Assembly: GCF_003345655.1 (NCBI RefSeq)
Contig: NZ_QQOH01000004.1
Span: forward strand, 124,001-188,000
Length of the DNA stretch: 64,000 nucleotides
Source of the DNA: Motiliproteus coralliicola
GTDB lineage: Bacteria; Pseudomonadota; Gammaproteobacteria; Pseudomonadales; Balneatricaceae
Direction of reading: 5' to 3'
The notes beneath the pieces were generated by a model, which was not told the DNA's origin, searched no databases, and saw only the letters and a program-made list of their open reading frames with translations. The translations under genes and the position numbers were made by a program. Positions within the stretch are counted from its first letter, which is position 1. Each line of letters opens with the position of its first letter. Shown piece by piece: positions 1 through 11,945 of the stretch.

Positions 1-236
1 TGTATCAAGCACAGCGGGTTTTAAAGGCTGACCCGCGGACCGGCCTGCGCCAAAGTGTGCGTGAACTGTATAAAAGCGAAATATGGAAAATGGCTCTGAC
101 CATGGTGCTGTTCGGCAGTGTGTTCAGCTTAGTAAGACCACTAGAGCCCTTTTCCTTATTTGGCGTTTTTATATTGATGCAGCTGATCTCTTGGCTGGCG
201 CCGTTGATACAGAATCAAAAACTTTTGAAAAATTGA
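1..236 (+). CDS. atpI: ATP synthase subunit I (partial, 5' end outside window)
   Basis: The reading frame is open from the window edge to a TGA at 234-236 and encodes about 77 residues ending QNQKLLKN. Two hydrophobic stretches can be seen (around WKMALTMVLFGSVFSLV and FSLFGVFILMQLISWLAPL), as in the C-terminal half of AtpI. AtpI is a small membrane protein that helps assemble the c-ring of the F1Fo ATP synthase. The stop lies 14 bases before atpB, the position AtpI takes in gammaproteobacterial atp operons. The identification depends mostly on this position and the membrane pattern, because AtpI sequences are poorly conserved. Confidence 0.85.
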   Translation, partial: YQAQRVLKADPRTGLRQSVRELYKSEIWKMALTMVLFGSVFSLVRPLEPFSLFGVFILMQLISWLAPLIQNQKLLKN

Positions 237-241
237 ACTGA

Positions 242-1111
<870 letters not shown>

Positions 1112-1122
1112 GAAGAATTGTT

Positions 1123-1452
<330 letters not shown>

Positions 1453-1506
1453 GTTAATACCTTTTAACTCACTCAAAAGTAATCAAGAGTAACGAGAGGT
1501 ATTGGC

Positions 1507-1977
1507 GTGAATATCAATGCAACCATCATTGGTCAGGCCATCGCATTTGCCTTCTTCGTCTGGTTCTGCATGAAGTATGTGTGGCCCCCGGTCACTAATG
1601 CTCTGAAAGAACGACAGAAGAAGATTGCCGAAGGCCTAGATGCAGCCGACCGCGCCTCACGTGACCTGGAACTGGCGAAAGAAAAAGCCACCCAGGCACT
1701 GCGTGAAGGCAAGGAACAAGCTGCGGCCATTATCGAGCAGGCCAATAAGCGTGCTAACCAAATTGTCGATGAAGCCAAAGAACAGGCTATCACTGAAGGC
1801 AGCCGCCTGAAGGAAGCAGCCCAGGCTGAAATCGAACAGGAAAAGAACCGTGCTAAAGAAGCGCTGCGGGCTGAAGTTGCAGCTCTGGCGATCGCTGGTG
1901 CGGAGAAGATCCTGGACAAAGAGGTAGACAGCAAGGCTAGCGCAGAACTTGTAGCAAAGCTTGCAGCGGAGCTTTAA
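1507..1977 (+). CDS. atpF: F1Fo ATP synthase subunit b
   Basis: Subunit b is the peripheral stalk that ties Fo to F1. The 156-residue product has one N-terminal membrane helix ([18 protein letters not shown]) followed by a long, charged, Ala/Glu/Lys-rich coiled coil, as expected. The start is a GTG at 1507 with a strong ribosome site (GAGAGG) seven bases upstream; no in-frame ATG gives a complete membrane anchor. Family length is 156 in E. coli, an exact match. Confidence 0.97.
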   Translation: MNINATIIGQAIAFAFFVWFCMKYVWPPVTNALKERQKKIAEGLDAADRASRDLELAKEKATQALREGKEQAAAIIEQANKRANQIVDEAKEQAITEGSRLKEAAQAEIEQEKNRAKEALRAEVAALAIAGAEKILDKEVDSKASAELVAKLAAEL

Positions 1978-1992
1978 GAAGCGAGGTGAACG

Positions 1993-2529
1993 ATGGCTGA
2001 ACTAAGTACAGTCGCTCGACCCTATACCAAAGCTGCGTTTGCGTCTGCGATCGAGCAGAAGTCGCTGGACCAGTGGTCCGAAATGCTTGCTGTTGCCGCC
2101 CAGGCGGCCAGCGACGAGCAAGTCGCGGCTCTGCTCGGAAATCCCGCCCTCAGTGCCGAGCAAAAAGCCGGTCTGGTGCTGGATGTCTGTGCAGACAAGC
2201 TGAACGAGCAGGGACAGAACTTCATTAAGCTTCTGGCTGAAAACAAGCGCCTGCCCGTACTACCTGAAATTTCCGTGTTGTTCGATCGGTTCAAGGCTGA
2301 ACAGCAGAAGAGTGTCGATGTTGAAGTCACTTCTGCCTACAAACTGACCAAAGAACAACAGACCAACCTAGCTCAGGCACTGGGCGCCAAGTTGGACCGC
2401 GAAGTCAATATCACGAGCTCTCAAGATAAGAGCCTGATCGGCGGTCTGATTGTGCGTACTGATGACCTGGTAATCGACGGCTCGGTGCGCGGCAAGCTGC
2501 AGAAGCTTGCCGAAGCCCTGGGTTCCTGA
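1993..2529 (+). CDS. atpH: F1Fo ATP synthase subunit delta
   Basis: Delta caps the F1 head and binds the b dimer. The 178-residue product opens with the typical [17 protein letters not shown] and has the C-terminal motif [20 protein letters not shown] near residues 148-167, a hallmark of the OSCP/delta family. It starts 15 bases after atpF, behind the ribosome site AGCGAGGTG, and ends just before atpA. Confidence 0.97.
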   Translation: MAELSTVARPYTKAAFASAIEQKSLDQWSEMLAVAAQAASDEQVAALLGNPALSAEQKAGLVLDVCADKLNEQGQNFIKLLAENKRLPVLPEISVLFDRFKAEQQKSVDVEVTSAYKLTKEQQTNLAQALGAKLDREVNITSSQDKSLIGGLIVRTDDLVIDGSVRGKLQKLAEALGS

Positions 2530-2545
2530 GCGAGAGGGAAAGAGC

Positions 2546-4090
2546 ATGCAGCAACTGAATCCATCTGAGATCAGCGAAATTATCAAGAAGCGCATCGATA
2601 ATCTCGATGTGACTTCTGAAGCCCAGAATGAGGGCACTGTGGTCAGCGTATCCGACGGTATCGTTCGGATTCACGGTCTGGCCGACGTAATGAACGGGGA
2701 AATGATCGAGTTCCCTGGCGGTATCTACGGTATGGCACTGAACCTGGAGCAAGACTCCGTTGGTGCCGTTGTTCTGGGTGACTACCTGGGACTGAAAGAG
2801 GGCATGACTGCCCGCTGTACCGGCCGCATCCTGGAAGTACCGGTAGGTCCGGAACTGCTCGGCCGCGTTGTTGACGCGCTGGGTAACCCGATCGACGGTA
2901 AAGGTCCGGTTGACGCCAAAGAAACCGATGCAATCGAAAAGGTTGCTCCGGGCGTAATCTGGCGTCAGTCAGTAGACCAGCCGATGCAGACTGGTTATAA
3001 AGCGATCGACGCCATGGTGCCGATCGGTCGTGGCCAGCGTGAGCTGATCATCGGTGACCGTCAGACCGGTAAGACCGCTGTAGCGGTTGACGCCATCATC
3101 AACCAGAAAGGCACCGGCGTTAAGTGTGTCTACGTTGCGATCGGACAGAAGCAGTCCACCATCGCCAACGTAGTACGCAAGCTGGAAGAGCACGGCGCGA
3201 TGGATCACACCATCATCGTTAACGCCGGCGCTGCCGATCCGGCCGCGATGCAGTACATGTCCGCATACGCCGGCTGTACCATGGGTGAATACTTCCGTGA
3301 CCGCGGTGAAGACGCCCTGATCATCTATGATGACCTGACCAAGCAGGCTTGGGCATACCGTCAGACTTCCCTGCTGCTGAAGCGTCCCCCGGGACGTGAA
3401 GCTTACCCGGGTGACGTTTTCTACCTCCACAGCCGTCTGCTGGAGCGTGCCGCCCGAGTCAGCGTCGACTACGTTGAGAAGTTCACCAACGGTGAAGTTA
3501 AAGGTCAGACCGGTTCCTTGACCGCTCTGCCGATCATCGAGACCCAAGGCGGTGACGTATCTGCGTTCGTACCGACCAACGTAATCTCGATCACCGACGG
3601 TCAGATCTTCCTGGAATCCGACCTGTTCAACGCCGGTATCCGTCCTGCGATGAACGCCGGTATCTCGGTATCTCGTGTAGGTGGTGCCGCTCAGACCAAG
3701 ATCATCAAGAAGCTGGGTGGCGGTATCCGTCTGGCCCTAGCTCAGTACCGTGAACTGGCGGCATTCTCCCAGTTCGCTTCTGATCTTGACGAAGCGACCC
3801 GTAAGCAGCTCGAGCACGGTCAAGCCGTTACCGAACTGATGAAGCAGAAGCAGTACTCGCCGATGAGCCTGTGCGAAATGGGCCTGGTCCTGTACACCGC
3901 CAACGAAGGCTATCTGGAAGATATCCCGGTCAATAAGATCCTGGATTTCGAAGCCGCGTTGCTGGCCTACTTCGCTTCCGAGCATGCTGATCTGGTTAAG
4001 CAAGTCGACGAGTCTGGCGACTACAACGACGACATCGCTGCCGCGTTTAAAGCCGGTATCGAGAAGTTCAAGAGCACCCAGACCTGGTAA
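2546..4090 (+). CDS. atpA: F1Fo ATP synthase subunit alpha
   Basis: Alpha carries the non-catalytic nucleotide sites of F1. I place the start at the ATG at 2546 ([10 protein letters not shown]), preceded by GAGAGGGAAAGAG, giving 514 residues, one more than E. coli. A longer frame from 2507 would overlap atpH and adds 13 residues not found in the family. The Walker A sequence GDRQTGKT is at residues 170-177. The product aligns with the family to its end and shows no anomalies. Confidence 0.98.
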   Translation: MQQLNPSEISEIIKKRIDNLDVTSEAQNEGTVVSVSDGIVRIHGLADVMNGEMIEFPGGIYGMALNLEQDSVGAVVLGDYLGLKEGMTARCTGRILEVPVGPELLGRVVDALGNPIDGKGPVDAKETDAIEKVAPGVIWRQSVDQPMQTGYKAIDAMVPIGRGQRELIIGDRQTGKTAVAVDAIINQKGTGVKCVYVAIGQKQSTIANVVRKLEEHGAMDHTIIVNAGAADPAAMQYMSAYAGCTMGEYFRDRGEDALIIYDDLTKQAWAYRQTSLLLKRPPGREAYPGDVFYLHSRLLERAARVSVDYVEKFTNGEVKGQTGSLTALPIIETQGGDVSAFVPTNVISITDGQIFLESDLFNAGIRPAMNAGISVSRVGGAAQTKIIKKLGGGIRLALAQYRELAAFSQFASDLDEATRKQLEHGQAVTELMKQKQYSPMSLCEMGLVLYTANEGYLEDIPVNKILDFEAALLAYFASEHADLVKQVDESGDYNDDIAAAFKAGIEKFKSTQTW

Positions 4091-4158
4091 TGAGACGGGG
4101 GTCAACGCCCCCGCCTACCAACTTGGGTAAAGCGAAACGAACTTAAAGGCAGAAAGAT

Positions 4159-5022
4159 ATGGCAGTCGGAAAAGAGATTAAAACCCAGATTGCGAGTATC
4201 CAGAGTACACGTAAGATCACCAGCGCCATGGAAATGGTTGCTGCGTCGAAAATGCGTCGCGCTCAGGACCGCATGCAAGCGACCCGCCCTTACGCGGACC
4301 GCATGCGTGGTGTAATCGCTCATCTGGCGAAATCTAATCCTGAATACAAGCACCTGTACATGCAGGAGCGGGATGTAAAACGGGTTGGCTATATCGTTGT
4401 TTCAACTGATCGCGGCCTTTGTGGTGGCTTGAACATCAATGCGTTCAAGACCCTGGTCCGTGAAATGACCGAGCACAACAGCAACAATATCGAAATCGAT
4501 ATCTGTGCCGTTGGTTCCAAGGCAGGTGGTTTCTTCAACAGCTACGGCGGTAACGTCGTTGCTGCGACCTCCGGCCTGGGCGATGCTCCTGAGATCGGCG
4601 CCCTGATCGGCAGCGTCAAGGTAATGCTTGATGCCTACGCCGAAGGCAAGATCGATCAGTTGCACATGGTATACAACAACTTCGTCAACACGATGACCCA
4701 AACACCGGTCATCGAACAGCTCCTGCCCCTGAAAGCAGAAGATGACGACGAAAGCATGACCCACCACTGGGACTACATCTACGAGCCCGATGCAAAAGAG
4801 CTCCTGGATGGTCTGTTGACTCGCTACATCGAGTCACTGGTGTATCAAGCTGTAGTTGAGAACAACGCCTGTGAGCAGGCTGCACGAATGATGGCAATGA
4901 AGAGCGCCACCGATAATGCCGGTGACCTCATTGACGATCTGCAGCGGGTTTACAACAAGGCGCGTCAAGCCGCGATCACTCAGGAAATTTCTGAGATCGT
5001 CGGTGGTGCAGCCGCTGTTTAA
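4159..5022 (+). CDS. atpG: F1Fo ATP synthase subunit gamma
   Basis: Gamma is the central rotor shaft of F1. The 287-residue product has the conserved N-terminal helix ([20 protein letters not shown]) and the C-terminal helix with [15 protein letters not shown] and [13 protein letters not shown], the two segments that form the coiled coil inside the alpha-beta ring. The start follows AGGCAGAAAGAT. It lies between atpA and atpD in the standard order. Confidence 0.97.
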   Translation: MAVGKEIKTQIASIQSTRKITSAMEMVAASKMRRAQDRMQATRPYADRMRGVIAHLAKSNPEYKHLYMQERDVKRVGYIVVSTDRGLCGGLNINAFKTLVREMTEHNSNNIEIDICAVGSKAGGFFNSYGGNVVAATSGLGDAPEIGALIGSVKVMLDAYAEGKIDQLHMVYNNFVNTMTQTPVIEQLLPLKAEDDDESMTHHWDYIYEPDAKELLDGLLTRYIESLVYQAVVENNACEQAARMMAMKSATDNAGDLIDDLQRVYNKARQAAITQEISEIVGGAAAV

Positions 5023-5048
5023 CAGCGAATCAGGTGAACAAGATTTAA

Positions 5049-6437
<1,389 letters not shown>

Positions 6438-6474
6438 TGCTCTTTGTTTTCAGACACCAAAAGAGGCATAAAAG

Positions 6475-6897
6475 ATGGCTATGACTGTTCATTGCGATAT
6501 TGTCAGCGCGGAAGAGGAGATCTTCTCCGGTCTGATCGAGTTCGTATCTCTGACAGGTAGCCTGGGTGACCTGGGTATTACTCCGGGTCACGCTCCTCTA
6601 CTTACAGAGATCAACCCAGGTCCTGTCGAGCTGAAAAAGCAGGGCGGCGAAGAGCAGGTGTTCTACGTCTCCGGTGGTTTCCTTGAGGTTCAACCCAACA
6701 AGGTCACCATCATGGCGGATACCGCACTGCGCGCTCACGACATGAACGAGGCTGCTGCTGAAGAAGCGATGCGTCAGGCAGAGCAGGCAATGAAGGATCA
6801 GACCGCGGAGTTCGAATACTCCAAGGCTGCGTCCCAACTGGCCGAAGCTGCTGCACAACTGCGCACCATTCGTCAGATTCGCAAAAAGGTCGGTTAA
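6475..6897 (+). CDS. atpC: F1Fo ATP synthase subunit epsilon
   Basis: Epsilon is the regulatory subunit at the foot of the rotor. The 140-residue product has the N-terminal beta-barrel ([29 protein letters not shown]) and a C-terminal Ala/Glu/Gln-rich helical hairpin from about residue 90. The gene ends the operon: a strong intrinsic terminator follows 38 bases after the stop. Confidence 0.97.
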   Translation: MAMTVHCDIVSAEEEIFSGLIEFVSLTGSLGDLGITPGHAPLLTEINPGPVELKKQGGEEQVFYVSGGFLEVQPNKVTIMADTALRAHDMNEAAAEEAMRQAEQAMKDQTAEFEYSKAASQLAEAAAQLRTIRQIRKKVG

Positions 6898-6934
6898 CGA
6901 CCTGGCCGGCAGGCTCGACCTGCCACTGCATTCG

Positions 6935-6961
6935 AAAAGCGACCCTCGGGTCGCTTTTTTT
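6935..6961 (+). terminator. Intrinsic terminator of the atp operon
   Basis: GCGACC at 6939-6944 pairs with GGTCGC at 6949-6954 around a CTCG tetraloop. The stem is preceded by AAAA and followed by seven T, a textbook rho-independent terminator just after atpC. Confidence 0.93.
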
Positions 6962-7105
6962 GTGGCTCAAGTTTATCGACAACAGATGTAGATCAAATTG
7001 TCACCGAGATAGGGTAAAACTACGGTAACGCCTGATCCAAGTTGGTATCATCTTGCGTTGACGGTTAATCCACTGTCGGTTATCTACAACCCCGAGGAAC
7101 CCTGA

Positions 7106-8482
7106 ATGTCACTGGAAGTGATCATCCTGGCGGCCGGCCAGGGCACCCGCATGAAGTCCAAACTCCCGAAAGTGCTGCATCCGATTGCCGGTAAGCCGAT
7201 GGTTGGCCATGTGATCGATACCGCAGCCCGATTAGATGCCGCAGTAACCCATGTGGTGGTCGGGCACGGCAGCGATCAGCTGCGGGCCTACCTGGACAGT
7301 GGTATGGGTCAGCATCGGCTCAATGTGGTGGAGCAGACCGAGCAGCTGGGAACCGGGCATGCGGTGGATCAGGCGATTCCCGATGTTGCCGATGATGCGG
7401 TGGCATTGATCCTCTATGGGGATGTTCCACTAACTCAATACGACACGCTCAAGGGCTTGGTGAATCGAGCGAGACAGCAGGCATTGGCACTGCTGACGGT
7501 TGATCTGGCCGATCCGACCGGCTACGGCCGTATCGTCCGCGACCACGATCATCAGGTGGTGGCGATCGTCGAGCATAAGGACGCCAGTGAGGCGGAGCTG
7601 GCCATCCGTGAGATCAACACCGGCATCCTGGCATTACCGGCGGCTTGGCTAAAGCAGTGGTTACCCCAGCTGTCATCCGACAATGCCCAGGGCGAGTACT
7701 ACCTGACCGACATCATCGCCATGGCTGCAGAAGCCGGCAAGCCGATTGAAGCGGTTCAGCCCAGTTGCGAGCAGGAAGTACAAGGCGTTAACAACCGCCT
7801 GCAGCTGGCCGAACTGGAACGCTGGCACCAGTTGCAGCAGGCCGATCATTGGATGACTCAGGGGGTCACGCTGGCCGATCCGGCACGGGTCGATTTCCGT
7901 GGCGATATCGAGATTGGTAACGACTCCAGTCTCGACGTCAACGTGATTATGGAAGGTAAGGTACGGATCGGCAGCAACGTCAGCATCGGCGCCAATTGTG
8001 TGATCAAGGACAGCACCGTTGCTGACGGAACCCAGATCAAGCCGAACTCGATGCTGGATGAGTCCGAGGTGGGCGAAAATTGCGATATCGGCCCCTTCGC
8101 AAGACTGCGTCCAGGAACCAAGTTGGCAGCCAAGGCGAAGATCGGCAACTTCGTCGAAACCAAGAAGACCCTGGTCGGCGAAGGCTCCAAGATCAATCAC
8201 CTGAGTTACGTAGGCGATGCGATCCTGGGTTCCGGGGTTAATGTTGGTGCCGGAACCATTACCTGCAACTATGATGGGGTCAACAAGTTCCAGACCGAGA
8301 TTGGCGATAACGCCTTTATCGGCTCCAACAGTTCGCTGGTCGCTCCGGTCCGAGTCGGTGAAGGCGCAACGACCGGTGCGGGCTCGACCATTACCAAATC
8401 GATTGATGACGGTGCGCTGGGTGTGGCCCGCGGTCGTCAGGCCAATCTATCGGGCTGGAAACGACCCGAGAAGAAGGCTTAA
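7106..8482 (+). CDS. glmU: Bifunctional GlcNAc-1-P uridyltransferase / GlcN-1-P acetyltransferase
   Basis: GlmU makes UDP-GlcNAc for peptidoglycan and lipopolysaccharide. The 458-residue product opens with the nucleotidyltransferase signature LAAGQGTRMKSKLPKVLH and ends in a left-handed beta-helix of hexapeptide repeats from about residue 250 (for example NVIMEGKVRIGSNVSIGANC). The acetyltransferase region NHLSYVGDAILGSGVNVGAG is intact. A ribosome site (CGAGGAACCCTGA) precedes the ATG. glmS follows 57 bases later, the usual pairing. Confidence 0.97.
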   Translation: MSLEVIILAAGQGTRMKSKLPKVLHPIAGKPMVGHVIDTAARLDAAVTHVVVGHGSDQLRAYLDSGMGQHRLNVVEQTEQLGTGHAVDQAIPDVADDAVALILYGDVPLTQYDTLKGLVNRARQQALALLTVDLADPTGYGRIVRDHDHQVVAIVEHKDASEAELAIREINTGILALPAAWLKQWLPQLSSDNAQGEYYLTDIIAMAAEAGKPIEAVQPSCEQEVQGVNNRLQLAELERWHQLQQADHWMTQGVTLADPARVDFRGDIEIGNDSSLDVNVIMEGKVRIGSNVSIGANCVIKDSTVADGTQIKPNSMLDESEVGENCDIGPFARLRPGTKLAAKAKIGNFVETKKTLVGEGSKINHLSYVGDAILGSGVNVGAGTITCNYDGVNKFQTEIGDNAFIGSNSSLVAPVRVGEGATTGAGSTITKSIDDGALGVARGRQANLSGWKRPEKKA

Positions 8483-8539
8483 GCAGCCTTACCCAGGCTA
8501 GGATAAACCCACTAACTTCGTATCAGGATAGATCAGACT

Positions 8540-10375
8540 ATGTGTGGCATTGTGGGCGCGATCGCGCAACGTCAGGTCTCCGGCATCTTGCTGGAAGGCC
8601 TCAAGCGGCTGGAATACCGTGGTTATGACTCGGCCGGGATGGCTGTGCGGGATCAGGCTGACGGACAGATTCACTGCACCCGCCGTTCCGGCAAGGTGGC
8701 GGAGCTGGAAGCGGCGCTGGGACAACAACCGTTGCAGGGTAGCCTGGGTATCGCCCATACCCGTTGGGCTACCCACGGTAAGCCGGAAGAGCGCAATGCC
8801 CATCCGCACCTGGCCGATGGCCGGGTGGCGGTGGTTCACAACGGCATTATCGAAAACTTCGAGCCTCTCAAGAATGGACTGATCGCCAAAGGCGTTGAGT
8901 TTGCATCCGATACGGATACCGAAGTGATCGCTCACTTGGTCCATGACAAGCTTAATCAAGGCGTTGAGTTTCCCGAAGCGGTTAAGCAGACCATCGCTCA
9001 GCTAGACGGTGCTTACGCGCTGGCGATCATCGATCAGCAACAGCCGGATCTAATCATGGCGGCGCGAATGGGCAGTCCACTGGTGATCGGCATCGGTATC
9101 GGTGAGAACTTTATCGCCTCCGATCCGCTGGCGATGCTGCAGGTCACCGACCAGTTTATCTACCTCGATGAGGGTGATCTGGCCGAGGTGCGGTTGGAAT
9201 CTGTGTCGGTCCGAAACCGTGCCGGCGAGCCGGTCGAACATGAGGTGCTGCGATACGAGCACGGCCAGGACGCCACCGACAAAGGCGAATACCGCCACTA
9301 CATGATGAAAGAGATCATGGAGCAACCGGCGGTGGTTGAAGCAGTATTGGAAGGCCGCCTGGGTAAGGAAGCGGTGCTGGAGCAAGCGTTCGGTGCCGAA
9401 GCCAAAGCCATCTTTGATCGCGTCCAGTCGGTCCAGATTATCGCCTGCGGAACCAGCTACCATGCTGGGATGATCGCCAAATACTGGATCGAAGAGCTGG
9501 TTGGAATTCCTTGTCAGATCGAAGTGGCCAGCGAGTACCGCTACCGCAAGACCGTGGTACTGCCCAACAGCCTGTTCCTGACCATCTCCCAGTCCGGTGA
9601 AACCGCCGATACTCTGGCGGCACTGCGGGAAGCCAAAGAGGCCGGTTTCCTGGCCTGTCTGACGATCTGTAATGTTCCCGGTAGTTCACTGGTACGCGAA
9701 TCCGACCTGTCGCTGATGACCAATGCTGGCCCCGAGATCGGCGTTGCCTCCACCAAGGCTTTCACTAGCCAACTGGTGGCACTGCTGCTGACTGCTCTGG
9801 TGCTGGGACGCCGGCACGGTATCTCGGCGGAGCAGGAGTCTGAGCTGGTCAGCGCACTGAAACGTCTACCGCAACAGCTCGAGCAGGTGTTGTCATTAGA
9901 CTCCGCGATCGAAACCCTGTCGCAACGCTTTGCCGACAAGAATCACAGCCTGTTCCTGGGTCGTGGAGCGATGTACCCGGTGGCGATGGAAGGGGCTCTG
10001 AAGCTCAAAGAGATCTCCTATATCCACGCCGAAGCCTACCCGGCCGGTGAGCTCAAGCACGGCCCGTTGGCGTTGGTTGACAAGGAGATGCCGGTGATAG
10101 TGGTTGCGCCCAACAACAGCCTACTGGAGAAGCTCAAGGCTAACATGCAGGAGGTTCAGGCCCGTGGCGGTGAGCTGTATGTGTTTGCCGACCAGGCGGC
10201 CGGGCTGGATAACGGTGAGGGTATCCACACCCTGGAGCTTCCCCATGTCCACAGCCTGGTGGGGCCGATCCTCTATACCATCCCGCTACAGCTGCTGTCG
10301 TACCACGTCGCGGTGTTGAAAGGGACCGATGTTGACCAGCCCCGTAACCTAGCCAAGTCGGTGACGGTGGAATAA
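8540..10375 (+). CDS. glmS: Glutamine-fructose-6-phosphate aminotransferase (isomerizing)
   Basis: GlmS makes glucosamine-6-phosphate, the first committed step to UDP-GlcNAc. The 611-residue product begins MCGIVGAI, so Cys becomes the N-terminal nucleophile of the class II glutaminase once Met is removed. Two SIS sugar-isomerase domains follow from about residue 285 (motifs CGTSYHAG and SQSGETADT), and the C terminus reads NLAKSVTVE as in the family. In E. coli glmUS is controlled by the GlmY/GlmZ small RNAs; I did not find those genes here. Confidence 0.97.
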   Translation: MCGIVGAIAQRQVSGILLEGLKRLEYRGYDSAGMAVRDQADGQIHCTRRSGKVAELEAALGQQPLQGSLGIAHTRWATHGKPEERNAHPHLADGRVAVVHNGIIENFEPLKNGLIAKGVEFASDTDTEVIAHLVHDKLNQGVEFPEAVKQTIAQLDGAYALAIIDQQQPDLIMAARMGSPLVIGIGIGENFIASDPLAMLQVTDQFIYLDEGDLAEVRLESVSVRNRAGEPVEHEVLRYEHGQDATDKGEYRHYMMKEIMEQPAVVEAVLEGRLGKEAVLEQAFGAEAKAIFDRVQSVQIIACGTSYHAGMIAKYWIEELVGIPCQIEVASEYRYRKTVVLPNSLFLTISQSGETADTLAALREAKEAGFLACLTICNVPGSSLVRESDLSLMTNAGPEIGVASTKAFTSQLVALLLTALVLGRRHGISAEQESELVSALKRLPQQLEQVLSLDSAIETLSQRFADKNHSLFLGRGAMYPVAMEGALKLKEISYIHAEAYPAGELKHGPLALVDKEMPVIVVAPNNSLLEKLKANMQEVQARGGELYVFADQAAGLDNGEGIHTLELPHVHSLVGPILYTIPLQLLSYHVAVLKGTDVDQPRNLAKSVTVE

Positions 10376-10384
10376 TCGGACTCA

Positions 10385-10421
10385 GGATAACGGTGCTTAT
10401 CCACAAGCACCGTTATCCACA
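10385..10421. other. Perfect 14-bp hairpin carrying two exact DnaA-box 9-mers
   Basis: GGATAACGGTGCTT (10385-10398) and AAGCACCGTTATCC (10405-10418) form a perfect stem around a 6-base loop. TTATCCACA, the E. coli consensus DnaA box, occurs at 10397-10405 and again at 10413-10421. The hairpin lies between the convergent glmS and isomerase genes and has no T tract, so it may be a weak bidirectional terminator, a DnaA-binding site, or both. The hairpin and boxes are plain in the sequence; the function is inference. Confidence 0.55.
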
Positions 10422-10439
10422 ATCCAGCTATCGATAACG

Positions 10440-11033
10440 TTATCTCAGCGCATCCGCCAGTAATTCCAACCGATCCTGTCCCCAGAACTGTTCACCATTG
10501 AGCAGGTAGGCAGGCGCTCCAAGTACACCCTGCTCTATCGCCGCGGTAGTATTCGCAGCGTAAATCGTTTCAACAGCCTCGGTCTTCGCTTGTTCCAGCA
10601 GAGTCAGCGCATCGAGATCCAGATCGCCTAGGATCTGTCGGATCACCGCTTCGTCAGCGATATTCTTCTCTTCGGCCCAGCAGGCGGCTAGAACCCGGCC
10701 GATAAAATCTCCGGCATCCCTTCCCTGCTGCTGGATGGCGACGGCACAACGGTCGGCCAGACTGGGATCGGTGGGAAAGTGAGCTGGTTGCTGGTTCACC
10801 GGCAGGCCGCGCTTTTTGGCCCAGCGTCCGATCTCCAATAACCGGTATTGCTGCCGGCATACCGGGCGCTGTGCCAAGGGAACGACAGCGGCGGCGGTGA
10901 AGACCTGGCTCAATTTGACCGGCTTGTAACGAATCTCGGCCCCGTACTCTTGAGCGATCCGCAGCAAGGCCCTGTGGCCCAGGTAAGCGAAGGGAGAGAT
11001 GCTGGTAAAGTAGTAATCGATCTGCTGGCGCAT
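10440..11033 (-). CDS. 2-hydroxychromene-2-carboxylate isomerase-like (kappa-class GST/DsbA fold)
   Basis: The 197-residue product has the N-terminal IDYYFTSISPFAYLGH segment; Ser13 before Pro14 is at the catalytic position of kappa GST/HCCA isomerases. The cis-Pro region GVLGAPAYLLNGEQFWGQDRL near residues 168-188 is typical of the DsbA-fold family. Known members isomerise hydroxychromene carboxylate in naphthalene breakdown or act as glutathione transferases. No naphthalene genes are nearby, so the substrate is unknown. It runs toward glmS and is probably co-transcribed with the dehalogenase 40 bases upstream. Confidence 0.85.
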   Translation of the reverse strand: MRQQIDYYFTSISPFAYLGHRALLRIAQEYGAEIRYKPVKLSQVFTAAAVVPLAQRPVCRQQYRLLEIGRWAKKRGLPVNQQPAHFPTDPSLADRCAVAIQQQGRDAGDFIGRVLAACWAEEKNIADEAVIRQILGDLDLDALTLLEQAKTEAVETIYAANTTAAIEQGVLGAPAYLLNGEQFWGQDRLELLADALR

Positions 11034-11073
11034 GGCGGGCTAGGCTCCTAGGGTCAGTGATTGCCGAGGGGGA

Positions 11074-11754
11074 TTAATCAGTTTGCTCGGCCAGCTGCTG
11101 CGGTAGTTGACTCAAGCTGGATACCTTCAGGGTCGGGTCGATACCCCAGGGGTCGAACTGGGCGTTACTGCTGCGTTGTACCCAGGCCGAGCGCATGCCC
11201 GCCGAGATCGATCCGATCACGTCGAACGGGTTGCTCGAGATCAGCCAGGCGCTGGAGGCCTTGGCATCGGATTGGCGTAGGAAGTGGCTGTAGACCGCCG
11301 GGTTGGGTTTAAAGGACTTCAGCTCATCAACGCTGATGATGTCGATAAAGAACTGCCGGATTCCGGCGTTCTGCAATAACTGATCGACAGCCTCGGCGGT
11401 GCCGTTTGAGAACGCGAACAGGCGGCAACCCATCGCCTGAAGTTCGTTCAGGCTCTGCTTCACATCATCGAATGCCGGCAGGGTTTTATAGATCTGCAAC
11501 AGCTGTTGTTTCTGCTCGGCGCTCAGCGCTACCCCCTGCTCGTGACAGGTGTAATCCAATGCTTGGCTGGTACAGACGGCGAAACTGGCGTAGTTCTGCA
11601 TCAGGCCGCGACGGAAGGCATATTCGAGCTGCTTTTCACGCCAGCGGCTGGAAAACCCCTGAGCTCGGTCGCCAATCAGTGCTTGCAGTTGGGCGACTAC
11701 GCCGTGGGTATCGATCAGGGTGCCATAAACATCAAAGGCCAGGGTGAACGGCAT
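11074..11754 (-). CDS. (S)-2-haloacid dehalogenase, type II (HAD superfamily)
   Basis: The 226-residue product has the HAD nucleophile motif FDVYGTLID (Asp8), motif II FSNGTAEAV, the lysine region LKSFKPNPAVY and the SSNPFDVIG motif that marks type II L-2-haloacid dehalogenases. These enzymes hydrolyse L-2-haloalkanoates to D-2-hydroxyacids. The length is normal. The region DFAIGA usual in the last motif reads SISAGMRSAWVQRS here. The isomerase gene follows 40 bases downstream on the same strand. Substrate use is inferred from the family only. Confidence 0.85.
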   Translation of the reverse strand: MPFTLAFDVYGTLIDTHGVVAQLQALIGDRAQGFSSRWREKQLEYAFRRGLMQNYASFAVCTSQALDYTCHEQGVALSAEQKQQLLQIYKTLPAFDDVKQSLNELQAMGCRLFAFSNGTAEAVDQLLQNAGIRQFFIDIISVDELKSFKPNPAVYSHFLRQSDAKASSAWLISSNPFDVIGSISAGMRSAWVQRSSNAQFDPWGIDPTLKVSSLSQLPQQLAEQTD

Positions 11755-11885
11755 TGGCTTACCTGCGTGGTGTTTGTCTGGATGTGTTACGTTATCGAAC
11801 GTTACCAGCTCAGCCTCGCGACTGTTAAGTTACGACAGAGCTTTGCAGGTCGGGTAGCTTAACCGCCCTGCTTGGTCCCAGGGAT

Positions 11886-11927
11886 AACAGGCCCGCTCGT
11901 TTCAGGTGAACGAGCTCTAGGCCTGTT
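11886..11927 (-). terminator. Long inverted repeat after the porin gene, possible terminator
   Basis: AACAGGCC (11886-11893) pairs with GGCCTGTT (11920-11927), and GCTCGTT (11895-11901) pairs with AACGAGC (11909-11915), giving a 15-bp stem with a small internal bulge. It lies just past the porin stop, but there is no T tract on either strand, so termination is uncertain. Confidence 0.5.
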
Positions 11928-11945
11928 AATCACCTTCCCGCCCGA

